A stretch of DNA of 64,000 bases from Semisulcospira habei (GCA_036245525.1 BTPG01000003.1:156963080-157027079), one strand, 5' to 3'; positions 21,612 through 31,500 are shown, numbered from the stretch's first letter. The notes: a model not told the origin generated them from the sequence alone. Program-made: numbers and translations.

Positions 21612-21934
21612 ATATGCCTGATCTCCCGTTACCCAAAATAAAGCACTCGGTACCACCGATAAAATGCTCGTTTTTCCTCCCGATACGCGAAATAAATCGC
21701 TCGTGCACAGCCTCACCGATAAAATGCTTTTTTTTTCTCCTCCCGTGATACAAAGGAAATCACTCGTGCACAGTTCCACCGCCAAAATGCTCGTTTTCCC
21801 TCCCGTTAAGCAAAAGAAATCACTCGTGTTCAGTTCCACCGATAAAATGCGAGCTTTAGCTCACACGATGTTATCGGTGGAACTGAGCACAAGTGATTTC
21901 CTTTGTGCAACGGGCGGTCAAGCATATTTTAATC
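21612..21934. mobile_element. Foldback element with tandem repeats in one arm
   Basis: Units of about 60 bp (CACCGATAAAATGCTCGTTT, CCTCCCGT, AAATCACTCGTGCACAG) repeat in tandem from 21612 to about 21850. One unit then appears inverted at 21868-21934 (TTATCGGTGGAACTGAGCAC, then AACGGGCGGTCAAGCATA). The outermost bases TATGCCTGATCTCCCGTTAC and their inverted partner bound the element. Confidence 0.75.
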
Positions 21935-22039
21935 TCTATATAGTAGACAAGCGAAGCTAGCTATGAAAGCTGCTCTCGGCAACGGCTTTCGAGATACGTT
22001 GATAGGGTATAACAATTCGCTTTTGGAAGGGGAAACTAT

Positions 22040-22046
22040 ACATTTT

Positions 22047-22107
<61 letters not shown>

Positions 22108-22125
22108 AAGCTGAAAATGTTTTTC
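22040..22125. repeat. Poly-T/poly-G run between short inverted repeats
   Basis: ACATTTTCAG (22038-22048) and CTGAAAATGT (22111-22120) flank about 28 T and 29 G. The homopolymer lengths may be assembly-dependent. Confidence 0.85.
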
Positions 22126-22455
22126 CTCGTCAAGTGCAAAAGCACTTAGTTTACATTATTTCATTCTCAACCGAATACTTTTCATTAATGTTCTACCCAA
22201 CACTCAAAACTAAAATTAGTACGCGTAAGATTTTCAGCGGTCTAAATTTGTTGGTGTTTTCACATGGCCGCAGAAAATCAAATCATACAAACTCCGTTTG
22301 TAGTTTGAAGTGCTTATGTGTATATTTGAATGTTGTCCACAGTACAGCATGCAAAGTGTCTGTAGGAGCAGCCAATATAAAGTTTAACGCCGGTAACTAT
22401 ATCAACTATACGTCGTGTAAACTAACTGCTCTACGTGTTCGCGATAGCTTATTGG

Positions 22456-22655
22456 GTGTTTTGTGTGTTTGTTTGTTTGTTTTTTTAGGGGTGGGGGGAG
22501 GGGGCGGGGGCCGCAAACGCTTTCGCGTTTCCGTTATCGTTGTCGCCACCACCTCGCCATTAGCATATTTCATGTCCCACGGGTACTCGGTACTTGATAG
22601 AACCCCCCCACCCCCAAAAAAAACAAACAAACAAACAAACAAACAAACACAAAAA
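22456..22655. repeat. (GTTT)n/(CAAA)n inverted repeat with G- and C-rich arms
   Basis: GTTTGTTTGTTTG then GGGGTGGGGGGAGG on the left faces CCCCCCCACCCCCAAAA then (CAAA)n on the right, enclosing about 110 bp of unrelated DNA. Confidence 0.75.
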
Positions 22656-22721
22656 AACAAACAGCAAGACCTTTGTGCACTCTCACTCTAAAGCCCATGC
22701 CAACGGTAAGCGTGCAAGAAG

Positions 22722-22805
22722 GTATTTAGCCCCAACGCACTACAGCAGGAGATGGATTGAACATGATTATTCAAGGGTAGTTTCGGATTAGCTTGACGCC
22801 AAACT
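22722..22805. mobile_element. Family A left half only
   Basis: TTTAGCCCCAACGCACTACA, GCAGGAGATGGATTGAACAT and TTAGCTTGACGCCAAAC, then it breaks off at the centre. Confidence 0.75.
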
Positions 22806-22809
22806 CCCA

Positions 22810-23480
22810 AGTCATGTCCTTGTCAAACATAACTTGAGCAACATGATGCGGATGATATAAATATTATACTGTTCACAAAAAGCGGGGGATATTATGGTTG
22901 TTGCCTGTCAATTTCTGCCTACTTTTCTGATACAAGACAACAAAGTTTTAATTACAACAAAGTTGGAACGATTTTCCAAGAAAAAATGAAAATAACTTGC
23001 ATGCGAGTTGCGCCATGGCACTCCAACGCTATATTCAAGGCGTCTAATAAGACCACGTGACCCACACAACGAAATGAATGTGAAAATGTAGGCCAGTGGC
23101 GTGGCAAATCGGTGACATTTCTCATAATTTTGCCTATTCTGAAAATTTTCTTTAACTGAATTTGAAATCTCAACATCACCTACTTCTGTGAACAGTACTA
23201 CAATATATTGATTCCAAACGACACAATTTTGAAACTTCCGTTTTCATGACTATGGTGCGTTAGTTTTCAAAGACGTTTACAAAATAAATACACAAAACAA
23301 ACCAAGTAATGATTTTTTTTTTTTAATTATTATTCACAAGCATTTACAGGCACACATGCACTGTACATAGGACAACTCGCTGCAAACTCACTCTTCATTT
23401 AGCATACCTAACCAACACATTAACCCCAGACATTCCTCCAAAAGAACCCAATCACACAGGAAAAGGTTAACTATCTTAAC
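22810..23480. other. Stretch with no recognised feature
   Basis: AT-rich DNA with a possible diffuse inverted repeat (TACTGTTCACAAAAAG near 22867 and CTTCTGTGAACAGTACT near 23182). No exon was recognised. Confidence 0.4.
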
Positions 23481-23482
23481 TA

Positions 23483-23483
<1 letters not shown>

Positions 23484-23519
<36 letters not shown>
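23484..23519. repeat. (CT)n microsatellite
   Basis: About 36 bp of CT dinucleotides. Confidence 0.95.
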
Positions 23520-23522
<3 letters not shown>

Positions 23523-23734
23523 GTATAAGTGACACAGCACTCACAGCTGGCACACAAAAGAACTTAAGAAAAAATAAAATAGGCGGCGATCATTGTTCGG
23601 AGGAAATACATTTGGGGGGGGGGGGGGGGGGGGGGGATAAAGCATAGCATCCATTTGTGTAAATGTCGGTATTATTCAGATATTTTGGGTAACCCTGCTT
23701 CCACGACTGCTACTTTACTTCCCGGCATTTGCCT

Positions 23735-23814
23735 CAACTCTTTCGAGACGTGCCGCATCCGGATTCGCGGCTTTACGCCGCGAATCCGGATGCGGCGCGT
23801 CTCGAAAGAATTAA
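23735..23814. mobile_element. Family H palindrome, single copy
   Basis: CTTTCGAGACGTGCCGCATC then CGGATTCGCGGC on the left are mirrored by GCCGCGAATCCGGATGCGGC then GCGTCTCGAAAG on the right, with TTTA as the loop. The right edge is AATTAA and is shared with the family C element that follows. Confidence 0.9.
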
Positions 23815-24078
23815 CCCGTTCAATGCCAGCCGACGCAGGCTGTGTTTCTGCAATCTGCGTCAATTCAATACAATAAAACCTTGATGCCCCAGGAACATAG
23901 AAACCTTGATGCCCCAGGAACATAGAAACCTTGATGCCCCAGGAACATGGATTCAAAGTGGTGATAGCAAGAGGCGAAGATCTCATGAACCCCCCGCAAC
24001 TGCGGGGGTTCATTGAGCATTTATGCCTCTTGCAGTTGGGTGGTGTTAAATTGTTCTCGGCACTGGACGGGGTTTAAA
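23811..24078. mobile_element. Family C MITE with a 3 x 25-bp expansion
   Basis: TTAACCCGTTCAATGCCAGC at the left and CACTGGACGGGGTTTAAA at the right. The hairpin arms meet at CCCCCCGCAACTGCGGGGG. AAACCTTGATGCCCCAGGAA is repeated three times with period 25 (23876-23950) in the left flank. Confidence 0.85.
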
Positions 24079-24106
24079 CCAGTAAAATACAGAGTATTGT
24101 TACCAG

Positions 24107-24317
24107 TTAACCCTTTTAGCCCCAAGGTCCCATTTCTGAAATTTTGGAGGTTTTGCCTAATGACTGTACCAGTTGCAGGAGATGGCTTGACCATGATAAT
24201 TCAAGGGTAGTGCCAGATTAGCTTGGCGCCTGAAGGCGCCAAGCTAATCTGGCACTACACTTGATTATCATGGTCAAGCCATCTCCTGCTGTAGGGATCC
24301 GGGGCGAAATGGGTTAA
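24107..24317 (-). mobile_element. Family A palindromic MITE, reverse orientation
   Basis: TTAACCCTTTTAGCCCCAAG to CGGGGCGAAATGGGTTAA. The arms read AGGAGATGGCTTGACCATGA and TCATGGTCAAGCCATCTCCT: the change GATCGA to CTTGA is present in both arms of this copy. Centre GGCGCCTGAAGGCGCC. Confidence 0.9.
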
Positions 24318-24319
24318 CG

Positions 24320-24830
24320 TGAACACAGATAATGATAATAAAACATGAAACGAAAGAAAAGACGGAAAACAAGGAAAACAACATGGAACGCTACGTTAGA
24401 GGGAGCTTGATGTAATAATGTATAAACAATGTACACAGTAATTTCACTGTAGTGATCCGTTCGGCATCCCGTAGAGCTGTGTCAGACTGGTATCGTGGGG
24501 TTGACTGGAACGACACAGAGATAACCGTGTGAACGGGAATTAACATGGAAGATTAGCTGACAAAAAGACAGATTAAATTATTCAAGGCAATTATAAATAT
24601 GCATGAAATTTACACTTGGTGCATTAATTCACCCCTGGATTGATTTTCCCTAGAAAATCACGCTAGATTTACGCTTATTATAGTTAAGTTGATCCGTTCA
24701 ACCTAGCAAAGACCGATCATGTTTGTTTATACACCGACCGTGGTCGACCATACTATTCTTTGTCATTGAAACACAGATGCCGGTATCAGTCAACTGTACA
24801 GTAACGAACGCGCATCAGTCATGCTCTCTC
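24320..24830. other. Stretch with no recognised feature
   Basis: AT-rich DNA between a family A element and retroposon S copy 2. No palindrome or exon was seen. Confidence 0.5.
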
Positions 24831-24836
24831 TGTCTC

Positions 24837-25186
24837 TACCCCCACCCGGGTCTGCCCTGGGGGACTTGGATGGGGTTAGGTACTTTTTAGTTCCCAGGGT
24901 CACCCTGGTCAGCCCCACAGGGTGGGTTTTCCCCTCTATTCTGGGGCATGTGTTTCTGTCTACCCTTGGTCCATTCACCTGTATTTTCCTTTATTAAACT
25001 CTCCCTACTGTCTGCGCTGCCTGTAACTCTTGATATTGGATGTGTATTGCTAAATAGTCTTGGGTTTATTTAGCATATTATTAGGCCGGCTGGCGAGACA
25101 TACATTCAATGTTTTTTTCACAAGCAGTGCAGGCACGTCCTGAGAAAGTCTTGTTGCTGTCGGGGCGTTAAGCAATGTACAATCAA
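24837..25186 (+). mobile_element. Retroposon family S copy 2
   Basis: CCCACCCGGGTCTGCCCTGG at the 5' end, AGGGTCACCCTGGTCAGCCC inside, then GTCGGGGCGTTAAGCAATGT and a CAATC tail that runs into (TC)n. About 350 bp. Confidence 0.85.
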
Positions 25187-25234
25187 TCTCTCTGTCTCTC
25201 TCTCTTAGTACCTGTGTCTATGTAAGTTGCGCGC

Positions 25235-25436
25235 ATGCGAGTGTGTGTGTGTGTGCGCGCGCGCGTGCGTGCGTGCGTGCGTACGTTCGTGCGTGCGTGT
25301 GAGCGAGAGAGAGACTGTATTGTCATCTCATGCATTCTTACCGTCAATTATGTCGGCTACAGTACGTACCATATATAATTTATATATTGTTACTCTGACC
25401 AATTCCTTAGAGCAATGTGTGTGTGTGTGTGTGTGT
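25235..25436. repeat. (GT)n and (GCGT)n microsatellites
   Basis: GT dinucleotides pass into GCGC and GCGT repeats at 25235-25300; a second pure (GT)n lies at 25416-25437. Confidence 0.9.
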
Positions 25437-25465
25437 GCGTACATGCGTGCGTGTATATGTTTGTG

Positions 25466-25870
25466 TAACCTAGTTGTTCCCCCACCCGGGTATGCCCTGG
25501 GGGACTTGGGTGGGGTTAACTACTTTTTAGTTCCCAGGGTCACCCTGATCAGCCCCACAGGGTGGGTTTTCCCCTCTATTCCGTGGAACATGTGTTTCTG
25601 TCTACGCTAGGTCTATTTACCTGCATTTTCCTTTTTTAAACTCTCCCTACTGTCTGCGCTGCCTGTAGCTCTTGATATTGGATGTGTTGCTAAATGTCTT
25701 AGCTTTGTTTATCGTATTAGACCGGCTGGCGACATACATTCAATATTCTGTTTAGTTTTTTTTTTTTTTTTCACATAAACTGAAAGCAGTGCAGGCACGT
25801 CAGTCCTGAGAAAGTCTTGTTGCTGTCGGGACGTTAAGCAATGTACAACCAACCAATCTAACCTAGTTGT
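25466..25870 (+). mobile_element. Retroposon family S copy 3 with 12-bp target duplication
   Basis: The 12-bp duplication TAACCTAGTTGT occurs at 25466-25477 and 25859-25870, so the inserted element is 25478-25858 (381 bp). It opens TCCCCCACCCGGGTATGCCC, contains an internal T run, and ends GTCGGGACGTTAAGCAATGT plus (CAAC/CAAT) repeats. Duplication length and tail indicate LINE-type retroposition in trans. No A/B-box promoter or ORF was recognised, so it is either a non-tRNA SINE or the 3' part of a LINE. Confidence 0.85.
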
Positions 25871-25990
25871 GTGTTAGACCGTTGTTTTGTTTGTGATAAT
25901 GTTGATTAGTAGTTTGTAGCAACGGCAAGTTTGAAAATTGGTTTTGTAACCAAAACCGTTGTAAAATAAAAGTTCATTATCATTGTGTGT

Positions 25991-25994
<4 letters not shown>

Positions 25995-26061
<67 letters not shown>
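25995..26061. repeat. (CT)n microsatellite
   Basis: About 66 bp of CT, followed by C- and T-rich DNA. Confidence 0.95.
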
Positions 26062-26065
<4 letters not shown>

Positions 26066-26230
26066 CTCCCTCCCCCACTCCCCGCCCCCTTCCTCCATAC
26101 TCACCTTGATAAAAAGCAATCCTCTTCATGTTACACAAATCACCCTGCAACCAGAATATCATCACGTCAATCTTCATAAATAAAAGTGGTGAAAAGCGTT
26201 ATCCCGCACAAGTTATCGTTTATTTAAGTT

Positions 26231-26339
26231 TTATATACTGACGAGCAAAGGAAATGCGACATTTTTGGAAATCATCGCAAACACTTTAGTGTTTCCAATG
26301 ATTCCAAAAATGTCGCATTTCTTTTGCTCGTCGGTATAG
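26231..26339. mobile_element. Family F palindrome (TA-type)
   Basis: TATACTGACGAGCAAAGGAA then ATGCGACATTTTTGGAA faces TTCCAAAAATGTCGCATTTC then TTTTGCTCGTCGGTATA. The TA edges suggest a Tc1/mariner-type target. A second copy is at 54746. Confidence 0.85.
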
Positions 26340-26402
26340 TTTATGCTTATTTTCAGGTCTGCAATTGCACTACTGACGGAAGAACTCGGCATCTAATCTT
26401 GA

Positions 26403-26850
26403 CGTTTCCGTGGTAACGAATAATAATAATGAGTATTTATATAGCGCTTAATCTTAGTCAAAAGCTCCAAGCACTTTACAATCTGTACACAAAAATTTAA
26501 AAAAATACAATGACATATGCACATAACAAACAACACAATACCCGAACACACGACTTTTACAATAAACTAAACAACAATGCATACATAATAATTTATATTC
26601 TAATTAACATTCAGTCTAAACGAGGATTACAGAACTACAACTAAGGCATCAAACACTGGCAGTTAATCAAAGTAAAGCTTCAGAAGAGGTGAGTTTACAA
26701 CGACCTCTTGAAGTCAGAGACAGACTCACTGTTTCTGACCTCAAGAGTGTATTCCACAACACTGAGGCTTGATGAACAAAAGTGCGCTGACAGAACGACT
26801 AAGCTATCATAACACTGATAAGGAAAGATGATGGAATGATACAGGTGTTT
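26403..26850 (-). mobile_element. 3' end of a LINE/SINE with (ATT)n tail
   Basis: Reading minus, the element ends AAGCGCTATATAAATACTCA followed by TTATTATTATTCG, a 3' end common in CR1/L2/Rex-type LINEs. The adjacent body includes TGACCTCAAGAGTGTATTCC on the plus strand. There is no ORF, and the 5' limit is uncertain. The tail resembles that of the element at 62309. Confidence 0.6.
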
Positions 26851-26988
26851 GTATAATTATATACGGGAATCATACAGTCTGACCACTTTGAACTTCCGAA
26901 CTGAAGCAGTCGGGCACACTTCTGTTAGCCGATACGTACGCGCAGACTCTACAGGCGCAACAGTGTGTCATGTCGCGAAATTCGATAT

Positions 26989-27200
26989 CAACCGTTCAAT
27001 GCCGAGAAAACTTGAAAACCACCCAACTGCAAGAGGTATAGATTCTCATGAGCCCCCGCATTCGCGGGGGCTCATGAGGATCTATGCCTCTTGCTGATAA
27101 CACTTAGAATCCATGTTCCTGGGACAGCTAGCTGTGTTTTTGTTGTTGTTGATTCAGTACAGAAACACGATCTGCGTCAGTTGGCTCTGAGCGGGTTAAC
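26989..27200. mobile_element. Family C palindromic MITE
   Basis: Arms GCAAGAGGTATAGATTCTCA and TGAGGATCTATGCCTCTTGC, centre GCCCCCGCATTCGCGGGGGC; right end CTCTGAGCGGGTTAA. Confidence 0.85.
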
Positions 27201-27241
27201 CTTCGCGAAGAGGTTTCAGACTATCAAGTAAATATTCGGTG

Positions 27242-27300
27242 TGCAAAAGGTTTTCGGGCCCATGTCTGCATTACGGGGTTTGCCCGTGCGTGGGCCAGCT
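27242..27300. mobile_element. Family E half palindrome
   Basis: AAAAGGTTTTCGGGCCCATG and GCCCGTGCGTGGGCC keep the GC-rich core of family E; the second arm is lost. Confidence 0.5.
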
Positions 27301-27713
27301 TAGCCTGGCGTCAGTCTGAGGACCAATTTCTTAATTGCCTGCCTTTTTTCACCAGCCGACATAAAATCCTCATGTGTCCCAATAATTCTGAAAGGGGGGA
27401 GGGGAGAGGTGTCCAAGGCTCCCGGACCCCCCACCCCACCCCACCCCCCTCCCCCAACCCCCCACTCCGGCCGTTTGATCTTTTTGTAACGCTGGAAAAT
27501 CATCGTTTTTTTTATACGCTCTCTCCCCTCCTTTCTACTTACTTATTTATATTCTATTGTTGTGTTTATTGTCGCCGGGTCTCTCGTCACAAGCTGTAAT
27601 AAGATCAACACCTGTCCCGGTAATTCAGGGGCGGATCTGGGGAGTGGAGGGGGGTCAAGGGGACTACCCCCCCCCCCTTTCGCGGCATTTGATTTTTCGG
27701 CAGCGGACGAAAG

Positions 27714-27867
27714 CATAGGGGCCTGACTATGGTGCGGCTTTGACTAAATGCAAATCCGCTGCGCCACCGAGTCACTAGCTCAAGTCAGAATACTAACTTG
27801 AGCTAGTAACACGGGTGGCGCAGCGGATTTGCATTTAGTCAAAGCCGCACCATCGTCAGGCCCTTAT
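27714..27867. mobile_element. Family L palindrome
   Basis: About 54-bp outer arms (ATAGGGGCCTGACTATGGTG, CGGCTTTGACTAAATGCAAA, TCCGCTGCGCCACC) are almost perfectly inverted at 27814-27867. An inner hairpin (CTAGCTCAAGT/ACTTGAGCTAG) forms the apex. The right arm contains TGGCGCAGCGG, which matches a pol III box A consensus, but no box B is present. Confidence 0.85.
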
Positions 27868-28013
27868 GAACGATAGGTCCTTAAACGACTCCAAACCCAC
27901 CCCACCCCCACCCCTTCCCCCACCATCCGTTGTTTGTAGGTTTTTTTTCGGAATAGTGAGCCATGATCCCGGTATACTGGAGACGTTCTATAGTACCAGG
28001 TGTACGAACTCAC

Positions 28014-28145
28014 CGTGCTGGGGTGGTTGATGTTGGTGCGGACGGCGCGGTTGTTGAGCGGCATGGTAGGGCGGCGGTTACCGGCCAGCTGCGTCACGGC
28101 CTCCTCTCCATACAGACGCTTTTGGAATTGACGCAGTGTGTCCAG
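28014..28145 (-). CDS. CA10: CA10/CA11-like carbonic-anhydrase-related protein, exon 8 (last seen)
   Basis: The 44 codons read LDTLRQFQKRLYGEEAVTQL, AGNRRPTMPLNNRAVRTNIN and HPST. RPxxPLNNRxxRTNIN is the C-terminal signature of the acatalytic CA10/CA11 branch of the alpha-carbonic anhydrase fold. The acceptor is TAG/CTGGAC at the end of a (TG)n tract (plus strand 28146-28180). The donor is GTGAGT at 28013-28008. Both boundaries are phase 0 and fit the preceding exon. Any C-terminal tail exon should lie further left; none was recognised. Confidence 0.88.
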
Positions 28146-28180
28146 CTACACACACACACACACACACACCACCACACACA
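28146..28180. repeat. (CA)n at a splice acceptor
   Basis: About 13 CA repeats, read as (TG)n on the sense strand of the CA10-like gene, ending two bases before TAG of the exon 8 acceptor. Confidence 0.9.
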
Positions 28181-28185
28181 GAGTA

Positions 28186-28282
28186 AGCAAAACTCGTCGG
28201 GCCCACGTCAGCCGCAGTGGGCCCGCGCACGGCCGTGCGCGGGCCCACTGCGGCTGACGTGGGCCCGAAGACGTTTCTGCTA
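28186..28282. mobile_element. Family E palindrome, nearly perfect
   Basis: CGGGCCCACGTCAGCCGCAG then TGGGCCCGCGCAC faces GTGCGCGGGCCCACTGCGGC then TGACGTGGGCCCG, with outer AGCAAAACTCGTC and GAAGACGTTTCTGCT. The stem is more than 45 bp, very GC-rich and has no loop. It lies 40 bp from exon 8. Confidence 0.9.
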
Positions 28283-28388
28283 ATACAACCGTATTAGTTT
28301 TCTGATACTAGCCAGAGGGTATTACCCTCAATTTCATGCCTTCAAGCCCTTCCTCACTGGCGCTACCATCCCCTTCTGCATGAGAGTA

Positions 28389-28640
28389 TTAACCCATTTA
28401 GCCCTGAGGCACTACAGCAGGAGATACTGAGATCGACCATGATAATTCAAGGGTAGTGCCAGATTAGCTTGGCGCCTGATGACGCCAAGCTAATCTGGCA
28501 CTAGACTTGAATTATCACGGTCGATCCACTCCCGGAACTGGTACACAGTTAATCTGGCACTAATTTTGAATTCTCATGGTCGCCTGGTACACAGTTAAGT
28601 GACACCTCTGAAATTTGGGTAATGGGGTTACATGGGTTAA
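28389..28640 (+). mobile_element. Family A palindromic MITE with partial right-arm duplication
   Basis: TTAACCCATTTAGCCCTGAG to TACATGGGTTAA. Beyond the right arm, CTGGTACACAGTTAATCTGG reintroduces a second partial right arm before the normal flank. Confidence 0.85.
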
Positions 28641-29083
28641 TAAAAAAAAATTGAAAAAAGAAAATCACTGAACATTAATAACACAGTGACGCACTCTGGT
28701 TGCCTCATTCGATCCGCTACGCATGATCGAGGGACTGAGGTAACCGGTGTGTGACTTTTGTGCTTTCAGTCCGTCATTATGATGCTACTCAAAACAAAGG
28801 TAGTCAGTCTTCCGGTGATGTCTGTGAATCACAGGCGGAGAAAACCGAAGTTATGGCAGTCATTTGAAGAGTTGTGCCCCTGACTCGGAGCGTCACGGGT
28901 ACAAAATACTGTCTTCACATGACTGCCAAAACTTCGCGTTTCTCCCCCTGTGGTGTAATGCACAGTATTTCGTCACCCACCTTAAGACGTCGGGTCCGGC
29001 CCCAGCCGGAACGAAACCATGTATTGCACTCGACATACATCCCCAGCCTCGGAACAACTGATAAGTGTGTGTGTGTGGGAAGG

Positions 29084-29103
29084 GGAGGGGGGGGGGGGGG
29101 GGA
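29084..29103. repeat. Poly-G tract
   Basis: About 14 uninterrupted G bases within a G-rich patch. Confidence 0.9.
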
Positions 29104-29180
29104 GGGGATTTGTATTGACCCTTTTCATCTTACAACTGTTTGAAATTAATTTGACTATGATAGTTTCAAGCTATGCTAGT

Positions 29181-29530
29181 TTATGATAGTCCAAGGATGG
29201 TGCCAGAATAGCTTGGCGCCAAGCTATTCTAGCCGACCACCGGCCTTGAACTAAAATGGTTGATCTGTCTCTTTATCTGTAATGTAACCTTCATAGGACA
29301 ATAAGCAATTTTTTTTAAACAAATCAGCTATGTTCAAGGCTATGATGATAGCTCAAACTATTATAGTTCAAGGGTGGTGCCAGAATAGCTTGGCGCCTGA
29401 GGCGCCAAGCTATTCTGGCACCACCCTTGAACTAAAATGGTTGATCTGATCTGTCCCCTTATCTGCAATGTTACTGACATAGAACAATAAGCAATTTTTT
29501 TTTTAACCAGCTTCGGGATGTAATGGGTTA
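29181..29530. mobile_element. Two consecutive family B hairpins ending at a splice donor
   Basis: Hairpin 1 (29181-29272) has AGAATAGCTTGGCGCC/AAGCTATTCT at its centre. Hairpin 2 (29358-29450) has a perfect TAGTTCAAGGGTGGTGCCAG stem around GGCGCCTGAGGCGCC. Each is followed by the same ACAATAAGCAATTTTTTTT block (29300 and 29484). The terminus GATGTAATGGGTTA ends at 29530, eight bases from exon 7. Confidence 0.85.
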
Positions 29531-29538
29531 GAGCGGAC

Positions 29539-29693
29539 CTGCGTGCGAGCGACGAGGACGGGCTTGTTGAAGAGGACCCACGTGACGGTCTCCAGGCAGG
29601 CGGGCTGTGTAAGGGAACCCTCGTAAGTCAGGTAGTAGTTCGTGTCGGGCAGTAACGTCTGAATGTCCAGGGACGTGACGGAGCGCGTCTGCC
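29539..29693 (-). CDS. CA10: CA10/CA11-like carbonic-anhydrase-related protein, exon 7
   Basis: The split codon (G) is followed by QTRSVTSLDIQTLLPDTNYY, LTYEGSLTQPACLETVTWVL and FNKPVLVARTQ. YEGSLTxPxCxExVTW is the canonical alpha-carbonic anhydrase block carrying the loop that holds Thr199 in catalytic enzymes. Acceptor GTGTGTTGCAG precedes 29693 and the donor is CAG/GTCCGC. The exon enters in phase 1 and leaves in phase 0, matching exons 6 and 8. The donor intron begins only eight bases before a family B terminus. Ending at (R)TQ agrees with the intron position known in CA10-type genes (from memory). Confidence 0.92.
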
Positions 29694-30103
29694 CTGCAAC
29701 ACACAAATCATACTCATTCACGGTCGGCAGGTGGGTTTTGGTCTTCACACATCTCTTTCTGCGCGGTAACAACATTAGTACAATTTGCGTGAGTGTTGTC
29801 TCTCTGCACATGTGCGGCGCTTACAAATCGTGTACGTCAACTGCGTCTATGTGTATGTTCCGGGATAAGTTCTGTGTCCATGCGGTCGGTCCCGATCCGA
29901 GTGTAGATTCCATTGATAATGTTGATGCAAGTCGGAAAATAATGAGCAATTTGGTCATCATGGTCAGCACGGAGACTGGTTTCGTTAATGCCTTTTCTAT
30001 TCCATTTGTTTGTTTATATGTGCATGCATGAATGAGCGCAGTATGTTGTGGTGCGGTGCGGTGCGGTTCGCAGACGTTTTCGCTGAAAAAAAAAACCCCA
30101 CTG

Positions 30104-30669
30104 TGTTACGTTGTAGTCGTAGTCGTAGCATGATGTAATCACACCAGACGCACGCACGTATGGTTCTTGTAAAAAAACTTCACTCAGCTGCAACACTTCA
30201 CACGTGGCACAAGGTTGTAGGACCACACTGGAGTAACAGTTCCAACAATATTTTATTGCATCGATGCGATCTCCACACAATGCATCTACAAATGCACCAA
30301 CACTGATACACTGATACACTGTCTCCTCTACAATGCATCAACACTTTTGACACAATGCGTTTCTCATACAATGTACACACATACTTCCTAACACGGTCTT
30401 TTATATTATTACAGATTTCCAGAACAATCCAGAAAATTCTCCCAACACAACCGATCAGAAAAGAAAACGTAACCAAAACTCATTAATATTCATGAAAAAG
30501 AACACCCGAGAAGTTACTACAAATTTCCACTACTATCTAAGCGCCTTTAATACAACGTTACGAAATGTTGCCGACAACTTCAGTTGACGTCATAATGAGG
30601 TCACTAGAAAGATCGCGACGCGACCCTGCTCGAACCTTCCAGTATAATGTAGCGAAACTACGCGTCACA
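30104..30669 (-). repeat. 3' LTR of the gypsy element
   Basis: 566 bp, near-identical in order to 37041-37673. On the plus strand it starts TGTTACGTTGTAGTCGTAGT and ends ACTACGCGTCACA. It differs from the other LTR by scattered substitutions and small indels, such as a duplicated CTGATACACTGATACACTG. Confidence 0.92.
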
Positions 30670-31042
30670 ACAAAAATCGATCGATCGCAAGTCTCCGTGC
30701 ATTAAAAAAAATAAAATAAAAAAATAAAAAATGAATCCTACTAAAAAGGTAATTCTTATCCAAAATAACTCAAATGAATATCGGATCTTTCCTATTTTAA
30801 ACACACGCATGCTCTTGAAGAATAATACAACCACAAACGTAACATTATTTTTTTTTTTTTTTTTTTTTTAGAACGAAATTTCACAAAATTTCTTCTCAAA
30901 TCTGGAAACACGGTTGTGGCTGTGCCAAACTTCACAGAATAATAAACACTAGCAATCTCACATCAAAACTTAAAACAAATAAACTGCTCAGAAGTAATTA
31001 TCTCACAGTTCTTTTAACTGTCCTGAACAAAGAAATTTTCCT

Positions 31043-31500
31043 TTAGACTGCTCTGCTCAGGTAATCTGCTCCAAAGTTCTGCGAACCCTTGATTAACTGT
31101 AACTTAATGTCAAAGCTTTGCAAGAACATCGCCCATCTCATGATTCGCGAGTTTGTGAACTTGGCAAAATTCAGATAGTTCAAGGGTTGATGGTCCGTCT
31201 GCAGCACAAATGGTACTTCCTGCAGGTAGATTTCAAACCTCCTCACTCCCCAGCTAGGCACTCCTTCTCGATGGTAGAGTAATTCCGCTCGGCTCGGCTC
31301 AACATTCTGCTGGCGTAGCTCATTGGATGGAGTTTCCCGTCATCCTCCTGCATTAGGATGACACCCACTCCGTCGTTGGAAGCGTCGGTCATCAGGAAGA
31401 AAGTCTTCGATGGGTCGGGAAGGTGTAGAACGGGCTTCTCGGACAAGATGTCACTTACCGCCTGGAAAGCTCGCTCTTGGGCCGCCTCCCATTTCACATT
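31043..31500 (-). pseudogene. gypsy RNase H domain
   Basis: KPVLHLPDPSKTFFLMTDAS, GVGVILMQEDDGKLHPMSYA, SRMLSRAERNYSTIEKECLA, then FEIYLQEVPFVLQTDHQPLN and GADYLSRAV before the stop. TDAS, the ExxxSTIEKECLA block and TDHQPL are standard gypsy RNase H landmarks. A frame break lies at about 31245-31260. Confidence 0.85.

Noticed and set aside
22051..22107. T28/G29 homopolymer junction as a biological signal
   Set aside because: Homopolymer lengths are prone to sequencing error and similar T/G junctions occur elsewhere (20906, 43823).
27864..28097. Read-through of CA10-like exon 8 as the protein C-terminus
   Set aside because: A consensus GTGAGT donor follows HPST and the downstream residues derive from a C-rich low-complexity stretch.
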